DNA of 64,000 bases from Pseudomonadaceae bacterium (GTDB taxonomy: Bacteria > Pseudomonadota > Gammaproteobacteria > Pseudomonadales > Pseudomonadaceae). Where the stretch lies: positions 434,001 to 498,000 of the forward strand of contig CAAFUS010000006.1 of NCBI GenBank assembly GCA_900766265.1, in the 5' to 3' direction. The position numbers and the translations under genes were made by a program. This document shows, piece by piece, positions 16,387 through 24,748 of the stretch; position 1 is the stretch's first letter; every line of letters starts with the position of its first letter. A model generated the notes under the pieces. It was not told where the DNA came from. It saw nothing but the letters and a program-made list of their open reading frames with translations, and made no database searches.

Positions 16387-17494
16387 GCATCGCCACCGGC
16401 AGCGGGGGGGCATGGAGCGGCGCCTGGTAATGGGCCAGCAGGCCTGCGACCACCGCGTCCCATGCATGATGAGCCTCTACGTGGCGGCGCGCCTGCTGCC
16501 CGAGCAGCCGTGGATCGCCTTCGAACAGCTCACGTACCGTCTGTGCCATGGCCTGGGGATCCAGCGGACGGCACAGCCGACCTGTGTGGAAAGGCACGAT
16601 TTCCTGAAGCGCACCGGCACGCGTCGCAATCACCGGAATGCCACTGGCCATGGCCTCGAGGGCGACCAGGCCGAAGGTTTCCTGATTGCCGGCGTGCAGC
16701 AGAACGTCGCTGCTGGCCATCAGCCGGGCCACCTCGAGAGGGGGACAGAACCGATGGATGACCGTGACGTTGTCCGGCACCCGCTTGGGCATTCCCGATC
16801 CCACCAGCAGCAGGTGATAGGGCTTGCCCAGCAACTGCGCGGTGCGCAGCAGCACCGGCAGGTTCTTCTCCCGCGATCCGCGACCGGCAAAGATCAGCAG
16901 GCGCGTCTCGTCGGGCAGTCCCAGCTCGGCACGGAGGGTGGCGTCGCGCCGCTCCGGCCGAAAGGTGCGCAGGTCGACACCGAGCGGCTGGACGAACACG
17001 TTGCGCACACCGAGCGAGTCGAGCTTGTCGGCCATGACCTGGCTGGGCGCCAGCACTCGGTCGAAACTGCGGTACAGGCGCGCCACATAGCTGTTCATGT
17101 TGGCGCCGAACCAGGAACCCAGGCGCTTGCTGGCGAGCACCGGCAGATCCGAGTGATAGAAACCGATGACAGGGATATCCAGCCGCCGGCCTGCGTCGAG
17201 CGCGGCCCAGGCGGTGAGGTAGGGATCGCCTACTTCGATCAGGTCCGGCTGCAGGTTGCTCAGCACCGATCGCCACGGCCCACGGCGCACCGGAAAGCGA
17301 TAGCCCTTGCCGAACGGCAGGACGGGGGCCGGAACCTGATAGATACCATCGCTTTCGGTGTAACCGCTGCCCGGGACGAGAACACTGTGGCGTATGCCGG
17401 GATAGCGCTGCAGACGGACATGCTTGGCTTCGAGGTAGGTGCGAACGCCGCCACTGTCCGGCGCGTAAAACATGGTCATATCAGCGATATGCAA
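16379..17494 (-). CDS. GT4-family glycosyltransferase
   Basis: 371 residues with the GT-B fold of family GT4. The N-terminus has YAPDSGGVRTYLEAK. The C-terminal half contains LLIFAGRGSREKNLPVLL and the donor-binding motif ETFGLVALEAMASGIPVIAT. It resembles mannosyl or glucosyl transferases that act on lipid acceptors. The start is a TTG at 17494 because GGAGA lies 9 nt upstream and the translation begins with the conserved HIADMTMFYAP; an ATG at 17479 is the alternative. It is first in a three-gene operon with the deacetylase and flippase-like genes. Confidence 0.85.
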   Translation of the reverse strand: MHIADMTMFYAPDSGGVRTYLEAKHVRLQRYPGIRHSVLVPGSGYTESDGIYQVPAPVLPFGKGYRFPVRRGPWRSVLSNLQPDLIEVGDPYLTAWAALDAGRRLDIPVIGFYHSDLPVLASKRLGSWFGANMNSYVARLYRSFDRVLAPSQVMADKLDSLGVRNVFVQPLGVDLRTFRPERRDATLRAELGLPDETRLLIFAGRGSREKNLPVLLRTAQLLGKPYHLLLVGSGMPKRVPDNVTVIHRFCPPLEVARLMASSDVLLHAGNQETFGLVALEAMASGIPVIATRAGALQEIVPFHTGRLCRPLDPQAMAQTVRELFEGDPRLLGQQARRHVEAHHAWDAVVAGLLAHYQAPLHAPPLPVAMHG

Positions 17495-17685
17495 GGTAAA
17501 GCGTCTCCGTTCGGCCTCGATACAGACCTTCAGCACCATTCGACAGGCATCGCGAAGCGCGGACGCACCCCGCTTGCAGGATCGGACACTGAAAGATCCT
17601 GTAATGAAACTAATTGACCGTAACGTGACAGAGTTGTTCGACAGCAACGACACGGACTGCCAGTCAGCCCAGCGCTGCCCATCGA

Positions 17686-18561
17686 TCAGCTATCGAGCTT
17701 CTTGTCGCCGGGGTCCTTGCCCTCTTTGGAGGCGTGCTCGATGACAGCGTTGAGCTCGGCACCGAACAGCAGAACGGCCGAAGAAATGTAGAAGTACATG
17801 AGCAGGATGATGATGGCGCCGATGCTGCCATAGGTGGCGTTGAAGTCTGCGAAGTTCTGCACGTAGATACCGAACCCTACGGACGCCGCGATCCAGACGA
17901 TCACCGCCAGCACCGACCCCGGGGTGATGAAACGAAAGTCCTGCTCGACGTCCGGCGTGGCGTAGTACAGCGCCGCTACCACCAGCATCAGCAGGATTAC
18001 CACCACCGGCCAGCGCAGCCAGGTCCAGAGGACGACCACGATTTCCTGCAAGCCAACCTGCGATGCCAACCACTCCATGACCTGGGGGCCGACGATCATC
18101 AGGCCGGCTACCCCCAGCAGGATGAAGGCCAGCGCGAAGGTGTAGAGCACCGACAGCACATACAGCTTCCAGCCGGGGCGTCCCTCCTCGACGTCGTACG
18201 CGACATTCATCGCATTCATCAGTGAGCGCACCCCCCGCGCCGCCGCCGCGATCGCCAACAGGATGCTGAAAGAAAGCAGGCCGCTTTCCTGATTCTGCAG
18301 CTGATCGATCACCCCATTGACCTGCTCCAGCGGCTCGTCCGGCAACACCAGCGCGGCCTGCTCTCTGAGCCAAGTGAAGAACTCGGGCAGATGCAGGAAA
18401 CCCAGCATCGCGATGAGAAACAGCACGAAGGGAAACAGGGAAAACAACGCCCGGTAAGCCAGGGCGCACGCGTGGGTAGACATATCGTCGTTGGCGAACT
18501 CCTTGATGGTTCGCTTGGCCAGTTCGAACAGGCTCAGGCCGCCGGTATTGAAGAACGCCAT
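17686..18561 (-). CDS. YihY/BrkB-family inner-membrane protein
   Basis: 291 residues, about six transmembrane helices. Typical positions are ALAYRALFSLFPFVLFLIAMLG at the first helix and the late TYGSIGAIIILLMYFYISSAVLLFGAELNAV, which defines the YihY/UPF0761 family. Older annotations as ribonuclease BN are incorrect for this family. The C-terminus is a charged cytoplasmic tail (KEGKDPGDKKLDS). The ATG giving MAFFNTGGLS fits the start of the conserved region. Function is not established; members are treated as envelope transport or lipid-associated proteins. Confidence 0.85.
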   Translation of the reverse strand: MAFFNTGGLSLFELAKRTIKEFANDDMSTHACALAYRALFSLFPFVLFLIAMLGFLHLPEFFTWLREQAALVLPDEPLEQVNGVIDQLQNQESGLLSFSILLAIAAAARGVRSLMNAMNVAYDVEEGRPGWKLYVLSVLYTFALAFILLGVAGLMIVGPQVMEWLASQVGLQEIVVVLWTWLRWPVVVILLMLVVAALYYATPDVEQDFRFITPGSVLAVIVWIAASVGFGIYVQNFADFNATYGSIGAIIILLMYFYISSAVLLFGAELNAVIEHASKEGKDPGDKKLDS

Positions 18562-18871
18562 GCTCGCCCTGCTGAAGTCTATTGATACAGGTCGGACGAT
18601 TCCTCGTATCGGGAGTTCGGCGCGCCCGCCGAACGGACGTCCCAGAGGCCCCGAGCGTCGCCATGGCGAAACGGTGCATGACCTGCCCTCATGACACGAC
18701 GAAGCGGACGCCCCTCTCCTAAGGAAGGCCAGACGCCAGCACGGAACGCTTTTTTGAGACACCTGTCTCATTCTCGCACCGCCGAGTCACACCAGGTGGC
18801 CTCACTGACCGCCTCGACGCGGTCGCATGGATGTGGAAGGCCCCGGCCAGACAAAAATAAGGAGAGATACG
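18562..18871. other. 310-bp intergenic region, no gene seen
   Basis: Lies between the divergent YihY gene and the small coiled-coil membrane protein gene. It should contain both promoters. I found no convincing small ORF, RNA gene or repeat. Confidence 0.5.
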
Positions 18872-19171
18872 ATGATTGCCGACTACCTGTACAACATGGC
18901 CATGTTCTACGGCCTGATCTTCACCTCTGCAGGCTTTGTCTTGGGGCTGTTCTACAACAGTCGCAAGGTCTATCGCCTCGAGGACAAAGTGCAGCGCCTC
19001 AAGCGCACCGTTCGTCATTTGTCCCACAAGCTGGATCAGGACCGGGAACCGGAGCTTTTCGAGCAAGCCCCGCAGCACGCCCCATATCACGAAGAGCCGC
19101 GCCACAAGCCAGAATACGGGCAGCCAATGGACGGGAAGTTCATGGCGATGGACATGCAGGTGGCCAAGTAA
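18872..19171 (+). CDS. small single-pass membrane protein with coiled coil
   Basis: 99 residues. One transmembrane helix at about residues 7-27 (MAMFYGLIFTSAGFVLGLFY) is followed by a basic amphipathic stretch that reads as a coiled coil (KVYRLEDKVQRLKRTVRHL) and a His/Pro/Glu-rich tail. The topology suggests a small inner-membrane protein with a cytoplasmic coiled coil, similar in plan to phage-shock-type helper proteins, but I do not recognise the family. The ATG at 18872 has GGAGAGA 5 nt upstream. It stands alone between the YihY gene and the tRNA terminator. Confidence 0.65.
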   Translation: MIADYLYNMAMFYGLIFTSAGFVLGLFYNSRKVYRLEDKVQRLKRTVRHLSHKLDQDREPELFEQAPQHAPYHEEPRHKPEYGQPMDGKFMAMDMQVAK

Positions 19172-19411
19172 CGGGTCCAACCAGCGACGGCCTGGCGCGT
19201 CGCCACCAACGGCCTAGCGCGGAGCCGGGTCGGTTCGGCACCAGCTGATCGAGCCGATCCATCTCGCGAGCAGCACTCAGACTGCGACAGAAACGGCGCT
19301 CTCGCCCAGGCTTGCGTCCCGCGCCTCCGGCCAAGCACGGCCGCTCTGCGCCGCATGGTGTACGGTCCATGACGGCAGACTTCTGGCCGCGCCGAGGTAG
19401 TTTCTCCGCGC

Positions 19412-19448
19412 AAAAAGAAAAGGGTTAGCTTTCGCTAACCCTTTTTTT
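19412..19448 (-). terminator. intrinsic terminator of tRNA-Thr
   Basis: Eight-base-pair stem GGGTTAGC/GCTAACCC with a GAAA tetraloop (minus-strand sense), followed by a T-rich tract, immediately downstream of the tRNA gene. Confidence 0.88.
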
Positions 19449-19456
19449 GATGTCTG

Positions 19457-19532
19457 TGGTGCCGGTGAGAGGAGTCGAACCCCCGACCTTCGCATTACGA
19501 ATGCGCTGCTCTACCTACTGAGCTACACCGGC
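19457..19532 (-). tRNA. tRNA-Thr (anticodon CGT)
   Basis: 76 nt including encoded CCA. On the minus strand the acceptor GCCGGTG pairs with CACCGGC, the D stem is GCTC/GAGC, the anticodon loop is TTCGTAA giving CGU (reads ACG), and the T arm contains GGTTCGA. The outermost anticodon-stem pair is G-A (27-43), which matches the Pseudomonas tRNA-Thr(CGT) sequence as I remember it and is not a sign of degeneration. Confidence 0.95.
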
Positions 19533-19542
19533 GCCGCGGCGG

Positions 19543-19571
19543 ATTATCGAAGTTTGTTTCGCAGGACTCAA
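19543..19571 (-). promoter_or_regulatory. sigma70 promoter of tRNA-Thr
   Basis: Minus-strand -35 TTGAGT (19571-19566), 17-bp spacer, -10 GATAAT (19548-19543), then a GC-rich discriminator before the mature 5' end 11 nt on. This layout is typical of stringently controlled stable-RNA promoters. Confidence 0.7.
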
Positions 19572-19583
19572 GCCCACCAGACA

Positions 19584-19610
19584 AAAATGGCCTGCCGTTT
19601 CCGGCAGGCC
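19584..19610 (-). terminator. terminator of the DUF3618 operon
   Basis: Nine-base-pair perfect stem GGCCTGCCG/CGGCAGGCC followed on the minus strand by ATTTTTG. It separates the three-gene membrane operon from the tRNA promoter. Confidence 0.85.
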
Positions 19611-19633
19611 ATGGCTGCGGAACGCGACAGCGG

Positions 19634-20407
19634 TCAGTGCGGTCGCGATGCTGTCTGAGCGCTGTCGTTGCTCATGTTCTGCTTGACCTGACGAGCAACG
19701 TCTTCGCCCACTTCACTGACCCGCTCGTACCCTTCCTGGGCCTTGTGCTTGAGCTTGTCGGCGATGTCGTCGCGCGCCTCGCCCATGAGCTCGTCTTCCT
19801 GGCGCGTCGTCGGTACGGCAGCGGCGAGCAAGGCGCCCAGCGCGATGCCAATCGCCCCGACCGCCAGCGGCTGCTCCTGCAGCAGATGGCTGAAGCCACC
19901 TCGCGCTCGGCCGGCGGTATCGCGCAGGCTATCGGCGGTGTGACGCAGCGTATCGGCGGCCTGGTGGCTGGTGCTACTCACCCGGTCACGGGCGCTGCTC
20001 AGCGAACTGGCCACGTCGTGCTGCAGATGGCTGGCCTTTTCCTTGACGCCGGCGCTCTGGTGCTTCAGGCCATCGGCTTTGGCACCGAGCTTCTCGCCAA
20101 GCGACGGGCCGGTGGAATAGCTGTGCTCCACTCGGCGGTTCTGCCCGGCCATCAGCCAGATCAGCCCCACCGATGTCAGCAGGGTAGGAACCGGGTTGGC
20201 CTTCACCGTGTTGCTGAGGTTGCCGAAGAACTCGCCGCCACCCCCTTTCACATACCCCAGGGCCGTGTCGATCAGCTCGCCGGGAGACAGCTTGTTCTCC
20301 AGCGCGGTCACGATATCGCCGATCTCAGCGCGCTGCTGGTCGATTTCGCGCTCTAGGGTTTTGGGATCCTTCTGGGATTCGAGGTCGATCTGATTGTTGG
20401 TGCTCAT
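19634..20407 (-). CDS. DUF3618 domain membrane-associated protein
   Basis: 257 residues. The N-terminal DUF3618 motif is KTLEREIDQQRAEIGDIVTALENKLSPGEL. A hydrophobic segment follows (NPVPTLLTSVGLIWLMAG, about residues 70-87), then a long helical Ser/Ala/Asp-rich stretch and a second hydrophobic segment (PLAVGAIGIALGALLAAAVP, about residues 180-199). DUF3618 proteins accompany phage_holin_3_6-type proteins in stress-related operons in proteobacteria; no activity is known. The ATG overlaps the stop of the preceding gene as ATGA, so it is the third, translationally coupled gene of its operon. Confidence 0.85.
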   Translation of the reverse strand: MSTNNQIDLESQKDPKTLEREIDQQRAEIGDIVTALENKLSPGELIDTALGYVKGGGGEFFGNLSNTVKANPVPTLLTSVGLIWLMAGQNRRVEHSYSTGPSLGEKLGAKADGLKHQSAGVKEKASHLQHDVASSLSSARDRVSSTSHQAADTLRHTADSLRDTAGRARGGFSHLLQEQPLAVGAIGIALGALLAAAVPTTRQEDELMGEARDDIADKLKHKAQEGYERVSEVGEDVARQVKQNMSNDSAQTASRPH

Positions 20408-20853
20408 GATACGTGCTCCCGGACGGCTTCCTTATCTTTGTTCATCGACTGGATCGTGCGCTCGGGTCGGAACGACGAGGCTTCGAATTTCTTCTTGCCT
20501 GCAGAGACCATGACCGCGCCGATCACCATGACCACCACGCCCACGATCAGCGCCGCCAGCCATTGCTGCATGAACAGGCTCAGGCCGTAGACCGCCGCCA
20601 TCAGCAGGACGATGAAGCCGCCCAGCAACACCGCGCCACCGGTCGCCACGCTGGCGACGCCGGCTTTGGTGGCATTGAGCGACTCGGTGAGCTCGGCCTT
20701 GGCCAGAGCCAGTTCCTTGGTGAACAGCGATGGCACTTCGCGGGTGAGCTGGCGAAGCAGGCCGCCCACCGAGGTGTCCTGGCTGGTGTGGTCCGTCATC
20801 GGATCGGACGTGCCAGCCACGTAGGGAGTATCCGCGGTGCGTTGTTCTTTCAT
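20404..20853 (-). CDS. phage-holin-III-superfamily (DUF1469-like) membrane protein
   Basis: 149 residues: a polar N-terminus, an amphipathic segment (LTREVPSLFTKELALAKAEL) and two transmembrane helices at about residues 72-93 and 97-117, then a basic C-terminus. This is the Phage_holin_3_6/YqjE-like architecture. Despite the domain name it is a chromosomal housekeeping or stress protein, not a lysis gene; no other phage genes are near. It overlaps both neighbours by ATGA, placing it in the middle of a coupled operon between the long Ser-rich protein and the DUF3618 protein. Confidence 0.82.
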   Translation of the reverse strand: MKEQRTADTPYVAGTSDPMTDHTSQDTSVGGLLRQLTREVPSLFTKELALAKAELTESLNATKAGVASVATGGAVLLGGFIVLLMAAVYGLSLFMQQWLAALIVGVVVMVIGAVMVSAGKKKFEASSFRPERTIQSMNKDKEAVREHVS

Positions 20854-21776
20854 GGCAGAAGCCCTCCATCGGTACCTTTGCTGTCACGGCTTATTGTTGA
20901 ACCCGCGCCGCCACTGGCGGTTGAACCGACACCGCCAGTGGAGTGCGAAGGCGAGGCGGTCGAGGACGAGGAAGAAGACAAGGTGCCTGCGTTGGACACG
21001 CTGCCGACACTCGCACCGCTTGCACCTACGCCACTGTCCACATGACGATTGATCTCGGCCTGACTGGCTAGCCGGCCGCCGCCCTGAGCGCCACTGGTGC
21101 CGTGGTCGGTGGCCAGTCCGCTGGAGGAGACGGTGGACGAGGACGTCGCCCCGCCGTTGTGCATCGAGCGCGTATCGGCACCGCTCGTGTGGGAGCGATG
21201 GCCGGAGGCCTTGGCGAAGCGGGTCAGACCGAACCCCAACGCGATGCTGCCTGCGATGAACAACGCCGGGTTATTGCGAGCGAGGGTATTGACGTCGCGC
21301 AGTAGGTCGTCCGCGCTCTTGCCGCGCAGGTCATCGGCGAATCGCACCATCGACTGCGCCATGTCGGATACGTAGTGCGACAGCCCGGTGCTGTCCTGCT
21401 GCTCCAGTTCGCTGGCCGCAGCCTTGGCGCTCTGCGCCACTTTCTCCAGCTGATCGGCAGCGGTTCCGCGGAACTGCTCGAACTGGTCGCGCCCCTGGGC
21501 CTTGGCCTGGTCGGTGACCTGGTGGGCCTTTTCTTTGAGCGGCTCGCTCACCTGCGAGCCGGTGGACGGGGAAGAACCTGTGTGCACATCGGACCGGGTC
21601 TGGCTGAACGGCGCAGCCTGACCACCTTGAGCGCCCTGCCCGCTTTGGGTGCCTTGCGCGGAACCGCCAGCGCCTTGTGATGGAGAGCCAGGCGAGGTAC
21701 CGGTACTGGGATGCGAGGATGACGGAGTCTGAGGCTGACCACCGTATCCAGTGATTTCGTCTTCGGGTGTCGTCAT
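20850..21776 (-). CDS. Ser/Gly/Thr-rich membrane-anchored protein, first gene of stress operon
   Basis: 308 residues from the ATG at 21776 (AAGG 9 nt upstream; a GTG at 21785 is the other choice). The first 85 residues and the last 90 are low-complexity Ser/Gly/Thr/Gln-rich. In between is an amphipathic helical region (VTDQAKAQGRDQFEQFRGTA) and one hydrophobic helix (NPALFIAGSIALGFGLTRFA). Such proteins are often labelled nutrient-deprivation-induced; the core is reminiscent of DUF883/ElaB-type proteins that sit in the membrane near ribosomes, but this is tentative. It begins the operon that continues with the holin-like and DUF3618 genes. Confidence 0.7.
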   Translation of the reverse strand: MTTPEDEITGYGGQPQTPSSSHPSTGTSPGSPSQGAGGSAQGTQSGQGAQGGQAAPFSQTRSDVHTGSSPSTGSQVSEPLKEKAHQVTDQAKAQGRDQFEQFRGTAADQLEKVAQSAKAAASELEQQDSTGLSHYVSDMAQSMVRFADDLRGKSADDLLRDVNTLARNNPALFIAGSIALGFGLTRFAKASGHRSHTSGADTRSMHNGGATSSSTVSSSGLATDHGTSGAQGGGRLASQAEINRHVDSGVGASGASVGSVSNAGTLSSSSSSTASPSHSTGGVGSTASGGAGSTISRDSKGTDGGLLP

Positions 21777-22189
21777 TTTCTTCACCTTTATAGATGTGGC
21801 TGGGTCGGATGATCACGATCCGCCAACTTGCCTTGGCAAGCTGGTGCCGCATGCGCGTGTAAGCGCGTACATAAAAGGTGACCGAAGCTGAAATAACGAG
21901 TTCCGCCTTGTCGGGCCGCGTCAAAACTGGCTTCGAACGCGGCGCATGGAGCTACTCGTGCAACCCATTTGGCGGCTGGCAATCGGGTATTGCTCCTGGG
22001 AGGCCCGTGCCACGGGCGTCCGGCGTAAGTTATTGGAAAACAAGCGAAACGCCATAAATACCATTCGTCGCTGACCGACTATGGCTTCGTTTGAATCCTG
22101 CGAGCCGTTTGCCAAGCGAGTTCCGACGAACAGCAGGTCATTTCGGCGTGAAACGCGCAACGCTGCATTTTCAGACGTCCAAAAAAAAA
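21777..22189. other. intergenic region upstream of the coupled membrane operon
   Basis: About 410 bp with no supportable gene; short frames here are arginine-rich and lack ribosome binding sites. It should carry the operon promoter. I looked for an AlgU-type promoter (GAACTT-N16-TCTGA) and saw only a poor partial match. Confidence 0.45.
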
Positions 22190-22215
22190 CGGGCCCAGAG
22201 GGCCCGTTTTTCGGT
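22182..22215 (-). terminator. terminator of the GH5 cellulase gene
   Basis: CGGGCC/GGCCCG stem with a 5-nt loop; on the minus strand it is followed by a run of nine T residues. It lies 12 nt past the cellulase stop codon. Confidence 0.9.
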
Positions 22216-22226
22216 TCGACGACGGC

Positions 22227-24029
22227 TTACAGCGGGCCGATGGTCGAGCAGGTCTTAGCTGCGGCAGCGTGCTTCTGCAGGATCGGCAGCTGCGGACGAT
22301 GCTTGTTGCTGCTGACGTCGAGCGACATCGAGTACTCACCCCACCACGGACCGGCAGCCCAGTAGGTGCTCGGAATGCAGTTCTGACGCAGGTAAGCCAG
22401 CAGGTTATCGGTCGCGACCATCGCCGAAGGCGAGAAGTCCGGTACACCGTGCTCACCCAGGAAGCCACGCAGCTTGTGCTGCTTGAGCCACTCGACGAAC
22501 GGCTTGACGCGGTTGACGCCAATCATCGGATCGAAGGTTTCAGCCTTGTTGAAGTAGTTACCCGAGAAGTCACTGTCAATATACATGTGCGCTTCGTATA
22601 CCAGGTTGTTCTTCGGATCACGCATCCAAGGATTCTGAATCAGACGGCTATTGTAGCTCGGCCAGTGATAAGCACTCGACCAGCGCTCACCCGCAACGAA
22701 GATCCAGCGATTCGAATCGACTGCGCGTACCGCCTGTGCAGCGGCGAGCGCAGCTGCCGGCCAACCATCATTATTATCATGCGGTTCGTTCATCAGACCG
22801 TAACCATATACGGCAGGATGGTTAACGACCTTCTGAGCAATAAGGCGCCAGGCATTAGCGTACTGCGAGATCGGTACGTCAGGCGTATTGATCTGCTTAC
22901 CGTAGTAACGGTAGTAGTTATGCATGTCGAGCACGACTTTGATGCCATATTTCTGTGCGTAGTCAAGCGACTGCATCAGACGTGCAAGTTCTGCGGTATT
23001 AAGTTCTGCACCAAGTTTGGGCTGAATACGCTCCCACAGGAAGCCCAGACGCACCAGCTTGAAGCCAAGTTCACTGTGACGCTTGTAGTAGGACTCAGCG
23101 GCATAGGTGTAGTTGGTGTTGTAAACGCCCGGGACATTGCCACCATCGAAAACGGCAGAGCCGAAGTTCACACCGACCAAGTCGAGCTTGGCACCGTTGC
23201 TCGGCGTGCTGGTTACAGGCGCGCTGGGCGTCGGAGTGGTGGCGACCGGAGCACTCGGCTTCGGAGCGGTGGGCGTCGGAGCGGTTGGCGTGCTGGTAAC
23301 CGGCGCGCTAGGCGTGCTGGTGACCGGGTTGTTGGTGGCAGGTGCCGATGCAGAGCCGGCGGAAACGACCTTCAGCGTCTTCGGGTGGCCGACAGCAGTG
23401 GCGTTCAGCGCCGCGCCATCGAGGAAGATGCTCATGTTGTTGCCAACGATCTGAGCCACGGTGATCTTGCGCAGCTGGCCGTCAGCCAGTTGGACGGTCG
23501 CGCCAACCTTGAAGGCCGCCTTGTTGGCTTCGGTGCCGGCGATGGAGAAGCCTGCCGACTTGCGCCATACACCGTTCAGCCAATCGCTGTTGGTGAAGGC
23601 GTTGATGCCGGAGGTATGCTGAACGGTGGCAGCGCCCGAACCAGTGGAAACGGTCTTCGGGAAGCCTACCTTGTTGCCGTCCAATACCGCGCCATCGAGC
23701 ATGACGCTCAGCGAGCTGCCGACGTTATATACGGCGACGACTTTACGGGTCTGACCATCTGCAAGTGTGACGGAAGCGCCAACTTTAAAGGCGGCGATAT
23801 TGGCGCTGGTTGCCGGAATAGAGAAGCCAGCCGACTTCCTCCAAATACCATTCAGCCAGTCAGCGCTGGTGAAGCTATTAAGAGTCGAAGTTACAGAAGC
23901 CGACGCAGAAGTTGTAGCAGCAGTTGCGGCGCTAGCTGGCGAAGCGACAGTATAGCTACCGATTACAGCTGCAAGTGCGATGGAAGCGGCAAGTGCTTTA
24001 TGGGCACTGGCGAATGTATTCATGAACAT
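22227..24029 (-). CDS. secreted GH5 cellulase with two N-terminal repeat domains
   Basis: 600 residues. A Sec signal peptide (residues 1 to about 34, ending SPASA) is followed by two tandem repeats at residues 53-127 and 145-220. Each begins FTxxDWLNGxWRKSAGFSI and ends with PKT; they share about 47 of 75 positions by hand alignment. A Pro/Thr/Ser linker (about 228-278) built of TPSAPVTSTP units precedes the glycoside hydrolase family 5 catalytic domain. Its acid/base is Glu415 in GLMNEPHD and its nucleophile Glu525 in GFLGEHGVP, with DMHNYYRYYG around residue 368. It should hydrolyse beta-1,4-glucan outside the cell. The repeats look like binding modules but I do not recognise them. The gene and its upstream region are clearly lower in GC than the neighbours. 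GGAGA precedes the ATG by 9 nt. Confidence 0.9.
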   Translation of the reverse strand: MFMNTFASAHKALAASIALAAVIGSYTVASPASAATAATTSASASVTSTLNSFTSADWLNGIWRKSAGFSIPATSANIAAFKVGASVTLADGQTRKVVAVYNVGSSLSVMLDGAVLDGNKVGFPKTVSTGSGAATVQHTSGINAFTNSDWLNGVWRKSAGFSIAGTEANKAAFKVGATVQLADGQLRKITVAQIVGNNMSIFLDGAALNATAVGHPKTLKVVSAGSASAPATNNPVTSTPSAPVTSTPTAPTPTAPKPSAPVATTPTPSAPVTSTPSNGAKLDLVGVNFGSAVFDGGNVPGVYNTNYTYAAESYYKRHSELGFKLVRLGFLWERIQPKLGAELNTAELARLMQSLDYAQKYGIKVVLDMHNYYRYYGKQINTPDVPISQYANAWRLIAQKVVNHPAVYGYGLMNEPHDNNDGWPAAALAAAQAVRAVDSNRWIFVAGERWSSAYHWPSYNSRLIQNPWMRDPKNNLVYEAHMYIDSDFSGNYFNKAETFDPMIGVNRVKPFVEWLKQHKLRGFLGEHGVPDFSPSAMVATDNLLAYLRQNCIPSTYWAAGPWWGEYSMSLDVSSNKHRPQLPILQKHAAAAKTCSTIGPL

Positions 24030-24532
24030 TTCGTCTCTCCGAAACTTAATACTTCAAAAGGCGCGAAACCTTTAAAAAAGTGGCGAGAGGTTAATAAAGT
24101 CATTCGGGCGCTTGCTGGATCAAAGTCTCAATTCACGAAACCGAACGATTCGTCACAACGAACAAGAGCGGGTAGAAACCGGGGTAAATCCGTTGTGTGG
24201 CGTATTTATAATAGGTTTCCGAAAGCATGGGAAATTTTTCTGGCGTCAATTCGGCGTCAGAAACTCGACAAAAAACCTTACTTGCCATTACATAGCCAGT
24301 ATGTTTTGGCCAAGTGCCAGTATTAAGCGCGTACGTAGATGCCCGTCGTTGCGGCTTTTCTGTTTTTTAATGGCGTCAGTTTTCTGAATAAGAGGGTCTG
24401 CAACCTGGGCTCAGCTTGGATAAAAAGCCGACGAACGGCAGGGGCAAAAAATCATCGGAGCCCTCTGACCGCACCGCTGCGCGTGACGCAGGTCCCACCT
24501 TCATCGGCACCGCAAAACCTGAGGGCGAAACG
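24030..24532. other. low-GC intergenic region upstream of the cellulase
   Basis: About 500 bp; two 60-nt blocks counted by hand at 24061-24180 are each about 47% GC, well below the surrounding genome. It holds the cellulase promoter and the promoter of the DUF2945 gene. Reading frames here have no ribosome binding site, odd composition and no recognisable motif, so I call no gene. Confidence 0.6.
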
Positions 24533-24748
24533 ATGAGCCAGCGCTACAGGAACGGAGATAAGGTGAAATGGAATTCGGAAGCCGGATGGATCGAGGGCGA
24601 AATCGTCAAGGTCCATACCAGCGACACCGAGTTCAGGGGGCGCACGCGTCGCGCCAGACCGGAAGAGCCGCAATATGAGGTCAGGAGTGCCAAGACCGGT
24701 CATCTGGCCATGCACAAGGAAAGCGCGCTGCAGCGGGTAGATGAATGA
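24533..24748 (+). CDS. DUF2945/hypervirulence-associated TUDOR-domain protein
   Basis: 71 residues forming a small beta-barrel-like domain: YRNGDKVKWNSEAGWIEGEI, then PQYEVRSAKTGHLAMHKESAL. This is the DUF2945 (HVA1/TUDOR-like) family, found in bacteria and fungi, often beside DUF488 genes; its ligand is unknown. The ATG gives MSQRYRNGDKV. The stop overlaps the start of the DUF488 gene (ATGA), so the two are translationally coupled. Confidence 0.85.
   Translation: MSQRYRNGDKVKWNSEAGWIEGEIVKVHTSDTEFRGRTRRARPEEPQYEVRSAKTGHLAMHKESALQRVDE

Noticed and set aside
19457..19532. G-A mismatch in the tRNA-Thr anticodon stem as evidence of a pseudo-tRNA
   Set aside because: All other stems, the CCA end, promoter and terminator are intact, and the pair matches the normal Pseudomonas tRNA-Thr(CGT) as I recall it.
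20404..20853. Phage holin domain as a sign of a prophage
   Set aside because: The protein belongs to a holin-like superfamily common on chromosomes; no lysin, integrase, capsid or tail gene is nearby.
21777..21900. AlgU-type promoter upstream of the coupled membrane operon
   Set aside because: The best candidate, CAAGTT followed 15 nt later by TCCGA, departs from GAACTT-N16-TCTGA in both sequence and spacing.
24112..24387. 91-codon frame in the AT-rich region upstream of the cellulase
   Set aside because: No ribosome binding site, irregular composition and no motif; it arises because stop codons happen to be absent.
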